15,358 nucleotides of DNA from an uncultured Ruminococcus sp. (GCA_902773035.1 CACYDB010000001.1:1-15358); one strand, 5' to 3'. Counted from the stretch's first letter, positions 1 to 7,672 are shown. A program made the numbers and translations. Notes: generated by a model not told the origin, from the letters alone.

Positions 1-1050
1 AGCGTATCAGGGCGAGCCTGCGTACTGTTCTGCGCGGATAATCAAAAGGTTTATTATTCTAAAAACGAAAATAAACAAATGAAGCCCGCCTCAACCACAA
101 AGCTAATGACTACGCTGCTCACCTTGGAGTACGCGGAGAAAAACAATAAAAAAGTCACCTTCACAAAAGAGATGATTGCCGAGGGCAGCAGTATGTACCT
201 CAAGCTCGGCGAGCAAGTTACCCTCAAAGACCTTGCCGCTGGCTTAATGCTCTGCTCAGGCAACGACGCCGCCAACGCCGCGGCGATCTCAATCGCGGGA
301 AGTACCGAAAAATTCGCCGCTCTTATGAACGACCGCGCGAAGAAAATCGGTATGAATCATACTCATTTCGTAACGCCGAGCGGACTTGACGACGAGAATC
401 ACTACTCAACCGCCTATGATTTAGCTCTGCTTATGCGCGAGGCTCTGAAAAACAAAGCCTTCCGCGAGCTCACCGCCAGGAAAACCGAAACCGTGAGCTT
501 CATAAAGCCACGCAACAAAATCACGACCTACTCAAACCACAACCGCCTGCTGTCGCTCTACAGGCATTGTATCGGCGGTAAAACGGGCTACACCATGGCG
601 GCGGGCAGATGTCTTGTCTCAGCCGCGAAAAAGGACGGACTTACCCTGATTTGCGTGACTCTCGACGACAGGCGCGACTGGCAGGATCATATAAGCCTGT
701 ACGACTACGGCTTCTCAAATCTGAGAATGAACACCCTCGACGATGATGATTTCTACCTCGAGGTCAACACGGTCGGCGGAAAAGCTCCCACCGTCACAGT
801 GGCGGGAGAGGGCAAAACCTCCTTTGTGACCCGCGCGGACGATAAGGAAAAAATTGAGCGCAGGGTTATGCTCGACAACTTTCTCTACGCTCCCGTCAGA
901 AAGAACAAGGTCGTCGGAAAGATAGAATATTTCCATAAAGGAAAAATAATCACCTCTCACAAGCTGAGAGCAGTTGAAGACAATAATTCTGTAAAAGAAA
1001 ATAAATCTCTGTTTGAAATAATAAAAGGAATGTTTGAAAATGCGTTCTAA
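1..1050 (+). CDS. Serine-type D-alanyl-D-alanine carboxypeptidase (PBP5/DacF family), 5' end missing
   Basis: Penicillin-binding D,D-carboxypeptidase that trims the terminal D-Ala from peptidoglycan stem peptides outside the membrane. The frame is open to the left edge, and the codons before the first ATG (79) still read as family sequence (ACVLFCADNQKVYYSKN, the strand before the active site), so the gene starts outside the window and 79 is not the start. All three catalytic motifs are present: SxxK as STTK with the serine codon at 91, SxN as SGN at 256-264, and KTG at 580-588. A PBP5 C-terminal beta domain and a Lys-rich amphipathic tail follow, as expected for a membrane-anchored enzyme. 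The stop lies inside the next gene, rluB, so the two are probably co-transcribed. In Bacillus a dacB-spmAB-rluB order is known; here spmAB is absent between them. Which paralogue this is (DacA, DacB or DacF) cannot be decided without the N-terminus. Confidence 0.93.
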   Translation, partial: SVSGRACVLFCADNQKVYYSKNENKQMKPASTTKLMTTLLTLEYAEKNNKKVTFTKEMIAEGSSMYLKLGEQVTLKDLAAGLMLCSGNDAANAAAISIAGSTEKFAALMNDRAKKIGMNHTHFVTPSGLDDENHYSTAYDLALLMREALKNKAFRELTARKTETVSFIKPRNKITTYSNHNRLLSLYRHCIGGKTGYTMAAGRCLVSAAKKDGLTLICVTLDDRRDWQDHISLYDYGFSNLRMNTLDDDDFYLEVNTVGGKAPTVTVAGEGKTSFVTRADDKEKIERRVMLDNFLYAPVRKNKVVGKIEYFHKGKIITSHKLRAVEDNNSVKENKSLFEIIKGMFENAF

Positions 1051-1774
1051 GCTCGTAAGACTTCAAAAATTTATGGCTGATTGCGGGGTAGCCTCACGAC
1101 GCAAGTCCGAGGCGCTCATCGAGAGCGGCGCCGTCAAGGTCAACGGCAGACGCGCCGAGCTCGGCGACAAAATCAACCCCGACACAGACAAGGTCTATGT
1201 ACACAACAAGCGCGTCGTCATCAAGAAAAAGGGCGGCAAGCGTTACATAATGCTCAACAAGCCGCGCGGCTACGTCACCACAATGAACGATGAGCGCGGC
1301 AGAAAGTGCGTCGCTGACTTGATCAAGGACATCCCCGAGCGTATCTATCCTGTCGGCAGACTCGACAAGGACTCCGAGGGGCTCCTGATTATGACCAACG
1401 ACGGCGAGTTCGCCAATACCGTGACTCATCCGCGCACTCAGATCAACAAGGTCTACCACGTAACCGTCAAGCCCGACTTATCCGACGAGCAGGCTAAGCT
1501 CATAAGCCGCGGAATCGTGATCGACGGCAGAAAAACCGCGCCCTGCGAGGTAAGAATAATGTCAAGGGGCGAGGAGAGAGCCGCCGCCGAGTTTGTGCTC
1601 CACGAGGGCAGAAACCGCGAGATCCGCAAGATGTGCGAAATGGTCGGCGCCGAGGTCACACGACTGAGAAGGATCTCGATCGGTTCCGTCAAAATGGGCA
1701 AGCTCAAGCGCGGAATGTGGCGTGACCTGACTCCCGATGAGGTCAAGAAGCTGATAAATTCGGGTAAGCAGTAG
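1040..1774 (+). CDS. rluB: 23S rRNA pseudouridine synthase RluB (RsuA/RluB family)
   Basis: Converts a specific uridine in 23S rRNA helix 89/90 to pseudouridine during ribosome assembly. The protein of 244 residues begins with an S4 RNA-binding domain (about residues 4-50, with RLQKFMADCGVASRRKSEALI), followed by the RsuA-type catalytic domain with the signature GRLDKDSEGLL, where Asp109 is the catalytic aspartate. The C-terminal part (EGRNREIRKMCEMVGAEV) is the family's RNA-contacting segment. Length is normal. I chose ATG 1040 because AAAGGA at 1024-1029 is 10 bases upstream; an in-frame TTG at 1034 sits only 4 bases from that site. The start overlaps the end of the carboxypeptidase gene by 11 bases, which suggests translational coupling. 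RluB is preferred over RluE/RluF/RsuA from the S4 domain and overall resemblance, but the exact target uridine is not provable from sequence. Confidence 0.92.
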   Translation: MRSKLVRLQKFMADCGVASRRKSEALIESGAVKVNGRRAELGDKINPDTDKVYVHNKRVVIKKKGGKRYIMLNKPRGYVTTMNDERGRKCVADLIKDIPERIYPVGRLDKDSEGLLIMTNDGEFANTVTHPRTQINKVYHVTVKPDLSDEQAKLISRGIVIDGRKTAPCEVRIMSRGEERAAAEFVLHEGRNREIRKMCEMVGAEVTRLRRISIGSVKMGKLKRGMWRDLTPDEVKKLINSGKQ

Positions 1775-1837
1775 TTTTTTAATTCATAATTATTTGAATT
1801 TAAACAAAACATTGATAATTTAGTTTAATAAAATATT

Positions 1838-1874
1838 AAAAGTGTGCAAATTGATTTTCGGCACACTTTTTTTC
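1838..1874 (+). terminator. Intrinsic terminator after rluB
   Basis: Perfect 10-base stem AAAAGTGTGC / GCACACTTTT with a 13-base loop (1848-1860), running straight into further T residues (1871-1873). It ends the carboxypeptidase-rluB transcript and separates it from the biotin operon. Confidence 0.88.
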
Positions 1875-1903
1875 TTGCGATTTTACACAAATTAATATAT
1901 AAT
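1875..1903 (+). promoter_or_regulatory. Sigma-A-type promoter of the biotin carboxyltransferase operon
   Basis: TTGCGA (1875-1880), a 17-base spacer and a perfect TATAAT (1898-1903), placed just after the rluB terminator. The expected leader is about 60 bases. It contains a possible weak hairpin AATGTC (1918-1923) / GACATT (1937-1942) and a strong GGAGGA ribosome site at 1959-1964. Confidence 0.7.
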
Positions 1904-1969
1904 AAAAATGTATATTTAATGTCAACTGTATAAGGGGACATTTGGCAATCTTTAAACTGGAGGACTAAT

Positions 1970-3277
1970 ATGAGTATTGAGAATGTAACTCAGGCTAAGG
2001 CGGCTATCGCCGATACTTCCGCTTATAAAACTCTCGCCTCATTTTTTGACGACGGCGAGTTTATGAGCGTTGACGTACTTGCTAAATCTCAGGACACCTA
2101 CGCGGAGGTTGTCGCTGGCTACGGCACGGTTGAGGGAGTATTCGTTTACGCCTTTGCCCAGAATCCCGACTTCTGCGGCGGCGCTATGAGCAAGGCTCAG
2201 GCGGCAAAGCTCAAAAAAATCTATGACCTCGCCCTCAAAACAGGCGCGCCGGTCGTAGGATTTTACAATTCCAAGGGAGGCAGACTTGACGAGGGCAACG
2301 CGCTTCTCGCGGGTTACGGCGAGGTTCTTAACGCCGCGTCAAAGCTTTCGGGAGTAGTTCCGCAGATTTCCGTAATCCTCGGCGACTGTCTCGGCACATC
2401 GGCGCTCAACGCCGCTTCCGCTGACTTCGTAATCGCCTGCAAGGACTCTAAGCTCTCGCTCGACACTATGGGCGGTGACGCCGACGCTGAGTCAAACGCT
2501 AAATCAGGCGTAGCCTGCGTGATTGCGCAGGACGAGGCTGAGGCTGTATCAAAGGCTAAGGAGCTTGTTACATATCTTCCGCTCAATAATATAGTTGAGC
2601 CGTACTCCTTTGAGGCGGCGGATCCCGAGCCCGCCGATTGCATTGGCTCCAAGGTCGTTGACGCGGGCTCCGCGTTTAAGCTCTGCAAGGATTTCGGCGA
2701 CATCAGCCGCACGGCTCTCGCGCGAATCGACGGTCATACCGTAGGTCTTGTTAATACTCTCGGCGGCACGCTTACCGCTGACGACGCAAATAAAATCGCT
2801 AAATTCATCCGCTTCTGCGACGCGTTCTCACTTCCGACGCTTACATTCGTAAACGCTTCGGGCTTTGAGGACATCAAATCAGCCGCAAAGGTGACTTCCG
2901 CTTACGCCGAGGCCACCACAGCCAAGATTTCAGTAGTAACAGGCACGGCTGTAGGCGCGTCATACATAGCCCTCGCGGGCGCGGGCGCTAACGCGGACGT
3001 AGTATTCGCCCTTCCCGACGCGGTAATAAGCCCCGTTAATCCCGAGGCTGCGGCGCTGATTCTCGCTCCCGAGAAGATGAACGTTCCCGTTGCCGAGCAA
3101 AAGGCGGCTGCGGAGCAGTTCGCTAAGGAGAATCTCTCGGCTGAAAAGGCCTGCGAGAACGGCTACGTTGACGACGTAGTATCTGAGGAAGAGCTCAGAA
3201 AAGCAATCACAACAACAATGTATATGCTCAGCGGCAAGAGGGTAGAGACTCTCTCCAAGAAGCATTCAACTATCTGA
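1970..3277 (+). CDS. Compact, divergent acyl-CoA carboxyltransferase-like protein (MmdA / PccB / transcarboxylase 12S superfamily)
   Basis: Crotonase-fold carboxyltransferase expected to move CO2 between carboxybiotin and an acyl-CoA. At 435 residues it is shorter than the usual roughly 510. Both halves are recognisable: an N-terminal half (about 20-205) with DPGSF-like FDDGEF, VAGYGTVEGVFVYAFAQ, SGVVPQISVILGDC and ADF; and a C-terminal half (about 245-410) with ARIDGHTVGLVNT, ANKIAKFIRFCDAFSLPT and AYAEATTAKISVVTG. The usual N-terminal 30-40 residues (GGG...KQH..GKLTARER) are missing. Conserved active-site stretches are altered: SGGARIQEG reads SKGGRLDEG (101-109), GPCAGGA reads GDCLGTS (138-144), and RKAYGGAY reads GTAVGASY (325-332). 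The segment after VNASGF is shortened by roughly ten residues. Start ATG has GGAGGA 5 bases upstream. It is first in an operon with a biotin carrier and an OadA-like enzyme, so a biotin-linked role is likely; the CoA substrate is unknown and an inactive or structural role is possible. Confidence 0.8.
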   Translation: MSIENVTQAKAAIADTSAYKTLASFFDDGEFMSVDVLAKSQDTYAEVVAGYGTVEGVFVYAFAQNPDFCGGAMSKAQAAKLKKIYDLALKTGAPVVGFYNSKGGRLDEGNALLAGYGEVLNAASKLSGVVPQISVILGDCLGTSALNAASADFVIACKDSKLSLDTMGGDADAESNAKSGVACVIAQDEAEAVSKAKELVTYLPLNNIVEPYSFEAADPEPADCIGSKVVDAGSAFKLCKDFGDISRTALARIDGHTVGLVNTLGGTLTADDANKIAKFIRFCDAFSLPTLTFVNASGFEDIKSAAKVTSAYAEATTAKISVVTGTAVGASYIALAGAGANADVVFALPDAVISPVNPEAAALILAPEKMNVPVAEQKAAAEQFAKENLSAEKACENGYVDDVVSEEELRKAITTTMYMLSGKRVETLSKKHSTI

Positions 3278-3294
3278 TAAAAGGGGAAAATATT

Positions 3295-3660
3295 ATGAAA
3301 AACTTACGCATTACAGTAAACGGCACAGCATACGACGTACAGGTTGAGGAGCTCGATTCCTCATCAGCTCCCGCGGCGACCGCGGCTGCTCCGGCGCCCG
3401 CTCAGGCTCCCGCTCCCAAGCCTGCCGCTTCATCAGGCGGCGCAGGCTCCGTTCAGGTAACGGCTCCGATGCCGGGTACGGTTGTAAGAGTTGAGGTCAA
3501 GCCCGGCGAGTCCGTAACATCAGGTCAGGATCTTGTTTTCATCGAGGCTATGAAGATGGAAACTCCCGTTAAGGCAGGTCAGGACGGCACGATCGCCTCA
3601 ATCGAGGTCACAGCCGGCGACGCCGTTGATACAGGCAAGGTTCTCCTTACTATGAACTAA
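3295..3660 (+). CDS. Free biotin carboxyl carrier protein (transcarboxylase 1.3S / MmdC type)
   Basis: Small 121-residue carrier that shuttles carboxybiotin between two carboxyltransferase subunits. It starts with a short beta segment (LRITVNGTAYDVQVEE) typical of the 1.3S/OadA-C subfamily, then a flexible Ala/Pro linker (about 27-50), then a biotinyl domain (about 51-121). The biotinylation motif EAMKMETPV places the modified lysine at residue 87. Length and order match the Propionibacterium 1.3S subunit (123 residues) much better than the AccB of acetyl-CoA carboxylase, which lacks the VNGTAYDV start. AGGGGA lies 8 bases before the ATG. Gaps of 17 bases to the upstream gene and 10 bases to the downstream gene support one operon. 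It must be biotinylated by a BirA ligase encoded elsewhere. Confidence 0.94.
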   Translation: MKNLRITVNGTAYDVQVEELDSSSAPAATAAAPAPAQAPAPKPAASSGGAGSVQVTAPMPGTVVRVEVKPGESVTSGQDLVFIEAMKMETPVKAGQDGTIASIEVTAGDAVDTGKVLLTMN

Positions 3661-3670
3661 GAGGTAAGTT

Positions 3671-5071
3671 ATGGCAAAAAAGATTTTAGTTACAGAAACA
3701 GCTCTGCGTGACGCTCACCAGTCCCTTATCGCTACAAGAATGACGACCGAGGAAATGCTTCCCGTGCTCTCAAAGCTCGACAAAATCGGTTATCACTCTC
3801 TCGAGTGCTGGGGCGGAGCGACATTCGACAGCTGTCTGAGATTCTTAAATGAGGATCCGTGGCAGAGACTTCGCACGATCCGCGAGAACTGCCCGAATAC
3901 AAAGCTCCAGATGCTTTTCAGAGGTCAGAATATGCTCGGCTACCGTCACTACGCCGACGATGTTCTTGAATACTTTGTTCAGAAAAGCGTAGCAAACGGC
4001 ATCGACATCATCCGTATTTTTGACGCGCTCAACGATATCAAAAACCTCAGCAGCGCGATCAAGGCGGCTAAAAAAGAGGGCGCTCACGCTCAGGTAGCGA
4101 TCAGCTACACAACGGGTCCCGTTTTCACAAACGAGTATTATGTAGATTACGCCAAGCGTATCGCTGACGCGGGCGCGGATTCGATCTGCATTAAGGATAT
4201 GGCGGCTCTGCTCACACCCTACAAGACCTACGAGCTCGTCAAGGCGATCAAGGAAGCTGTCAATCTTCCGATCGCGCTCCACACTCATTATACATCAGGC
4301 TTGGGTTCAATGTGTCTGATAAAAGGCGTCGAGGCAGGCGCGGATATTATCGACACCGCGATCTCTCCGCTCTCACAGGGAACCTCACATTCTCCGACAG
4401 AGTCAATGGTCGCCGCCTTCGCGGGCACCGAGTACGACACGGGGATCAACCTCGAGGACTTCACCGAAATCAGAAGCTACTTTATGGATTTACGCAAAAA
4501 GTACATCGACTCAGGACTTCTCGACACAAAGATCCTCACAGCCGATACAAAGGCTCTGCTCTATCAGGTTCCGGGCGGAATGCTCTCGAACCTTATCTCA
4601 CAGCTCAAGCAGGCGGGCAAGGAGGATCAGCTCGACGAATGTCTCGCCGAGGTGCCGCGTGTGCGTAAGGACGCGGGTTATCCGCCGCTCGTTACACCGA
4701 CCTCACAGATCGTCGGCACACAGGCTGTGTTTAACGTCATCACAGGCAAGCGTTACCAGATGGTAACCAAGGAGTTCCGCGGTATTATCGAGGGCAAATA
4801 CGGCACAACGCCTATGCCTATCGACCCTGAGTTCCGTAAGTCGATCATCGGCGACGAGGAACCGATCACCTGCCGTCCGGCTGATTTGATCGAGCCTGAG
4901 CTCGACAAGCTCCGCGCTGAGATTCCGCAGTACATCGAGCAGGACGAGGACGTACTCTCCTACGCTCAGTTCCCCGAGGTAGCCACAAAGTTCTTTGAGA
5001 AACGCCGCGCCGCTAAAGCAGGCTTCGACTCAGACCTCGGAGATACAAAAAATAAAGTTTATCCCGTATAA
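3671..5071 (+). CDS. oadA: Oxaloacetate/pyruvate carboxyltransferase, OadA / PycB / transcarboxylase 5S family, without fused biotin domain
   Basis: TIM-barrel, metal-dependent carboxyltransferase that exchanges CO2 between oxaloacetate (leaving pyruvate) and carboxybiotin in the cytoplasm. Family signatures are intact: LRDAHQSLIATRM with metal-ligand Asp14, ECWGGATFDSCLRFLNEDPW, RGQNMLGYRHY, the catalytic lysine Lys175 in CIKDMAALL, and metal-ligand histidines 204 and 206 in LHTHYTSG. The conserved helical domain after the barrel is present (QVPGGMLSNL, PRVRKDAGYPPLVTP, GTQAVFNV). The chain ends at 466 residues, so the C-terminal biotinyl domain that OadA of Na+ pumps and PycB often carry is absent; the 121-residue neighbour supplies it. 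GAGG lies 7 bases before ATG. No OadB/OadG pump subunit and no biotin carboxylase lie in the window. With the adjacent acyl-CoA carboxyltransferase-like gene, a transcarboxylase is the simplest reading; pairing with a distant biotin carboxylase (pyruvate carboxylase) remains possible. Confidence 0.93.
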   Translation: MAKKILVTETALRDAHQSLIATRMTTEEMLPVLSKLDKIGYHSLECWGGATFDSCLRFLNEDPWQRLRTIRENCPNTKLQMLFRGQNMLGYRHYADDVLEYFVQKSVANGIDIIRIFDALNDIKNLSSAIKAAKKEGAHAQVAISYTTGPVFTNEYYVDYAKRIADAGADSICIKDMAALLTPYKTYELVKAIKEAVNLPIALHTHYTSGLGSMCLIKGVEAGADIIDTAISPLSQGTSHSPTESMVAAFAGTEYDTGINLEDFTEIRSYFMDLRKKYIDSGLLDTKILTADTKALLYQVPGGMLSNLISQLKQAGKEDQLDECLAEVPRVRKDAGYPPLVTPTSQIVGTQAVFNVITGKRYQMVTKEFRGIIEGKYGTTPMPIDPEFRKSIIGDEEPITCRPADLIEPELDKLRAEIPQYIEQDEDVLSYAQFPEVATKFFEKRRAAKAGFDSDLGDTKNKVYPV

Positions 5072-5075
5072 TTTA

Positions 5076-5105
5076 AAGGAGCCGTCTTATGACGGCTCCT
5101 TAATT
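5076..5105. terminator. Shared bidirectional terminator between oadA and tmcAL
   Basis: Perfect 11-base stem AAGGAGCCGTC (5076-5086) / GACGGCTCCTT (5091-5101) with a 4-base loop, lying between two convergent genes. It overlaps the TAA stop of the minus-strand gene (5100-5102). T-tracts are short on both sides, so termination may be moderate. Confidence 0.8.
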
Positions 5106-6260
5106 GTTTGTATTCATAATTGTAAGCTTTCTTTTGAAATCCGAGGCGCAGGGCTCGACGCTTTCACACGCCAGCGAGTATATATCGGTCGCTCTGAGGT
5201 CGATTTCAAAGATTCTTTTCGCCTTGTCGTCAAGAGCGGCGTAACCGTCAGCGACGTTCGTGATCAGCGGAACTGTACCGTTTCTTTTTATCTCGCGCAT
5301 AATCTCGGCGCCCTTATTGTTGAACGCCAGCGCCCTGATGTACGGCGGATTTTTTTTGCTCATTTCAGCCGTGATCCCCAACAGCGCGCAGATGATAATT
5401 CTCCTCAGCCGAGCCATTGTGTAGCGCTTTGTCTTGACCTTGCTTAAAATCTCGTCAAGAGATACCGAGCTTTTTACCGCCTCGACAATGCGGTTCTCAA
5501 GCCCCTCTGTGACGTCGGGAAGAAGGCTTAATTCCTCCGCGCTCATGGTCCTGAGCCTGTACAGTATAACCCTCTCGAGCCTCTTGATGTCGGCGTAGTT
5601 TTCGATTTCAGCGGGGCAGAAGGGAGAGATGTCCTCTCCCTTGTAAATCATTTCACGAAGCTGTGACGCGGAGCGGATATCGCCCTTGCCGTGCGCTGAG
5701 TCGTGATCGGCTCCCTTGCGCTTGGTTACGATAAAGTCGAGCTCTTCAGCCGCCTTTATGTACTCGACCGCGAGAATGTTGTTCGGTGATTTAACGATTT
5801 CTGCAAGCTCATCTCCGCACACATCCCTCACGGCGTTCTCGACCGCCGAGGGATAGTAGCAGCCGTTTCCGAGATATTCGCGCAGAGCGGTTTTGAAGCT
5901 CTCGTTCTCAAACGATTCAGCCGCTTTTATAAGCTTTTCTTTGTCGTCGCATTCGGCGCCGAAGCAAAGATTCCTGATACAGCCCATATTTTCCGCGATC
6001 CCTACTCCGCCGCGCGCGAAGCTCTCGGCTGAACCGACTGCGTAAACCGTCGGCAGCTCAACGACGAGGTCTACGCCGTTTTTTACCGCTGTCTCAGCTT
6101 TTATGAATTTGTTTGTCACGGAAATGTCACCGCGTTGAGTAAAGCTTCCGCTCATAATCGCGACAGTCGGAGCGTTATTCTGAGCCTTAACGCTCTCCAA
6201 ATGATACTTGTGACCGTTATGAAAGGGGTTATATTCGCATATTATTGCGTTAAATTTCAT
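5100..6260 (-). CDS. tmcAL: tRNA(Met) cytidine acetate ligase TmcAL (YlbM family)
   Basis: Uses ATP and free acetate to make acetyl-adenylate and acetylate C34 in the anticodon of elongator tRNA-Met (N4-acetylcytidine); established for Bacillus subtilis TmcAL. The 386-residue protein opens with the HxGH nucleotidyltransferase motif EYNPFHNGH (His14, His17), then SGSFTQRGDI, ELPTVYAVGSAE, and KRKGADHD further in, all family hallmarks. Length is normal (about 400). I place the start at ATG 6258-6260 because the family begins a few residues before the EYNPFHNGH strand. The frame is open upstream with ATG at 6272 and TTG at 6302 and 6314, but none has a well-placed ribosome site; AAAGGA on the minus strand at about 6318-6323 would suit the TTG at 6302 only with long spacing. 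The start is thus uncertain by up to 18 codons. It diverges from ackA, whose product makes acetate. Confidence 0.92.
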   Translation of the reverse strand: MKFNAIICEYNPFHNGHKYHLESVKAQNNAPTVAIMSGSFTQRGDISVTNKFIKAETAVKNGVDLVVELPTVYAVGSAESFARGGVGIAENMGCIRNLCFGAECDDKEKLIKAAESFENESFKTALREYLGNGCYYPSAVENAVRDVCGDELAEIVKSPNNILAVEYIKAAEELDFIVTKRKGADHDSAHGKGDIRSASQLREMIYKGEDISPFCPAEIENYADIKRLERVILYRLRTMSAEELSLLPDVTEGLENRIVEAVKSSVSLDEILSKVKTKRYTMARLRRIIICALLGITAEMSKKNPPYIRALAFNNKGAEIMREIKRNGTVPLITNVADGYAALDDKAKRIFEIDLRATDIYSLACESVEPCASDFKRKLTIMNTNN

Positions 6261-6308
6261 TTTTTCGTCCATTTTTGTGTCAAATATTGCATTTTCTTTC
6301 AAAAAAAC

Positions 6309-6337
6309 TTGCAAATTCCTTTGTTATAGTTTATTAT
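6309..6337 (+). promoter_or_regulatory. Candidate promoter of ackA
   Basis: TTGCAA (6309-6314), a 17-base spacer and TATTAT (6332-6337), about 50 bases before the ackA start. Its -35 lies in the leader of the divergent tmcAL transcript. A strong AAGGGG ribosome site at 6373-6378 precedes ackA. Confidence 0.6.
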
Positions 6338-6366
6338 AGTATAGTATGATTTTAAAAAATAATCAA
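6338..6366 (-). promoter_or_regulatory. Candidate promoter of tmcAL
   Basis: On the minus strand, TTGATT (6366-6361), a 17-base spacer and TATACT (6343-6338). It faces the ackA promoter, with the -10 boxes of the two almost touching. Several overlapping TATA-like hexamers make the exact box uncertain. Confidence 0.5.
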
Positions 6367-6386
6367 TATACGAAGGGGATATAATT

Positions 6387-7592
6387 ATGAAAGTTTTAGT
6401 TATAAACGCCGGAAGCTCATCGCTCAAATATCAGCTCATTGATATGACTGACGAAAGCGTGCTCGCAAAGGGCAACTGCGAGCGTATCGGCGACGAGGGC
6501 TCGTTCATCGGCTACAAGACCAAGGACAACAACATCAAGAAGGAAGTTGATATGCCCGACCACGCCGTTGCGTTTACACAGGTCAAGGATATGCTCCTCG
6601 ACCCCGAGGTTGGCGTAATCAAGGATCTCAGCGAGGTTTCCGCTGTAGGTCACCGTATCGTACAGGGCGGCAGCATTTTCCACGAATCCTGCCTTGTTGA
6701 CGACAATGTAATCCGTTCAATCCAGAAGCTCGGGCCTCTCGCTCCGCTTCACAACCCGGCTAACGCTCAGGGTATCATCTCCAGCGAGGAGGTATTCGGC
6801 AAGGACGTTCCGCAGGTTGTAGTATTCGACACAGCCTTCCACAGCACAATGCCCGAGAAAGCGTATATGTACGCTGTTCCTTATGAGTATTATGAGAAGT
6901 ATTCCGTGCGCCGCTACGGCTTCCACGGCACATCACACCGCTTTGTAAGCGGCGAGATGGCTAAGCGTATGGGCAAGGACATCAAGGATCTCAAGATGAT
7001 CACCTGCCACATCGGCAACGGCTCCTCGATCACAGCAATCGACGGCGGCAAGGTAATCGACACATCAATGGGACTTACTCCTCTTGACGGCTTTATGATG
7101 GGCACACGCTCAGGCTCGCTCGATCCTTCGGTTGTAACATTCATTCAGGAGCGCGAGGGTCTCTCCGCGGCTGAGATGGATACTATCCTCAACAAGAAGT
7201 CTGGCTTACTCGGTATCTCAGGCGTATCCTCCGATGACCGTGACATTATGGCGGCTGAAGAAGCAGGAAACCACCGCGCAAGGCTCACTCACGAAATGCT
7301 CTATTATCAGATCGCCAAGTTCATCGGCTCCTATTACATCGCTCTCGGAGGCTGTGACGCTATCGTATTCACAGCGGGTCTCGGCGAGAACCAGCCCGCT
7401 CTCAGAAAGGCTGTATGCGACTACCTCAAGCCGATCGGCGTTGAGATGGACTACGACGCAAATGATGCCTGCATCCACGGCAACGAGGGTAAGCTCTCAA
7501 CCGATGCTTCCAAGATCCGCGTTGAGCTTATCGCCACAAACGAGGAGCTCGTTATCGCGAGAGATACAAAGGCAATCGTTGAAAGCCTCTGA
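6387..7592 (+). CDS. ackA: Acetate kinase
   Basis: Cytoplasmic enzyme interconverting acetyl phosphate + ADP and acetate + ATP, the ATP-yielding last step of acetate fermentation. The 401-residue protein has full family length and all signatures: NAGSSSLKYQ at residues 5-14 (Asn7), GHRIVQGG, FDTAFHSTMP with the catalytic Asp, YGFHGTSHRFVS, CHIGNGSS, GTRSGSLDP with the catalytic Arg, FTAGLGEN, and ATNEEL with the metal-ligand Glu near the C-terminus. The start ATG has AAGGGG about 8 bases upstream. It has its own promoter and a terminator after it, so it is probably transcribed alone; phosphotransacetylase (pta), often next to it in Clostridia, is not in the window. Codon choice is strongly biased to C-ending and frequently used codons, consistent with high expression. 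Confidence 0.98.
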   Translation: MKVLVINAGSSSLKYQLIDMTDESVLAKGNCERIGDEGSFIGYKTKDNNIKKEVDMPDHAVAFTQVKDMLLDPEVGVIKDLSEVSAVGHRIVQGGSIFHESCLVDDNVIRSIQKLGPLAPLHNPANAQGIISSEEVFGKDVPQVVVFDTAFHSTMPEKAYMYAVPYEYYEKYSVRRYGFHGTSHRFVSGEMAKRMGKDIKDLKMITCHIGNGSSITAIDGGKVIDTSMGLTPLDGFMMGTRSGSLDPSVVTFIQEREGLSAAEMDTILNKKSGLLGISGVSSDDRDIMAAEEAGNHRARLTHEMLYYQIAKFIGSYYIALGGCDAIVFTAGLGENQPALRKAVCDYLKPIGVEMDYDANDACIHGNEGKLSTDASKIRVELIATNEELVIARDTKAIVESL

Positions 7593-7639
7593 TTTTTCAA
7601 ATCATCGAAACAAACTATTCATAATCCTAAAAATAAATC

Positions 7640-7663
7640 CGGGACTGCCAAAAGGCAGTCCCG
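7640..7663. terminator. Bidirectional terminator between ackA and the DUF378 gene
   Basis: Perfect 10-base stem CGGGACTGCC / GGCAGTCCCG with loop AAAA, between convergent genes. On the minus strand it is followed by GATTTATTTTT, a good U-tract, so it is best suited to end the DUF378 transcript; on the plus strand the tract is weaker (ATTATGCTTTTA). Confidence 0.85.
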
Positions 7664-7672
7664 ATTATGCTT

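Noticed and set aside
79..1050. ATG 79 as the start of the carboxypeptidase
   Set aside because: It falls between the family's first strand and the SxxK serine, and the frame upstream still reads as family sequence, so the gene is cut by the window edge.
1780..1802. AT-rich inverted repeat AATTCA ... TGAATT after rluB
   Set aside because: Pairs only A/T-rich bases with an 8-base loop in a very AT-rich gap; the real terminator is the hairpin at 1838-1874.
1918..1942. Possible riboswitch-like leader before the carboxyltransferase operon (AATGTC / GACATT)
   Set aside because: Leader is about 60 bases with only a 6-bp stem, no match to a known riboswitch class and no terminator alternative.
4312..4668. 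Open frame of 118 codons in another frame inside oadA (plus strand)
   Set aside because: Arg/Gly-rich low-quality translation that follows from the codon bias of oadA; no ribosome site and fully overlapped by a well-conserved gene.
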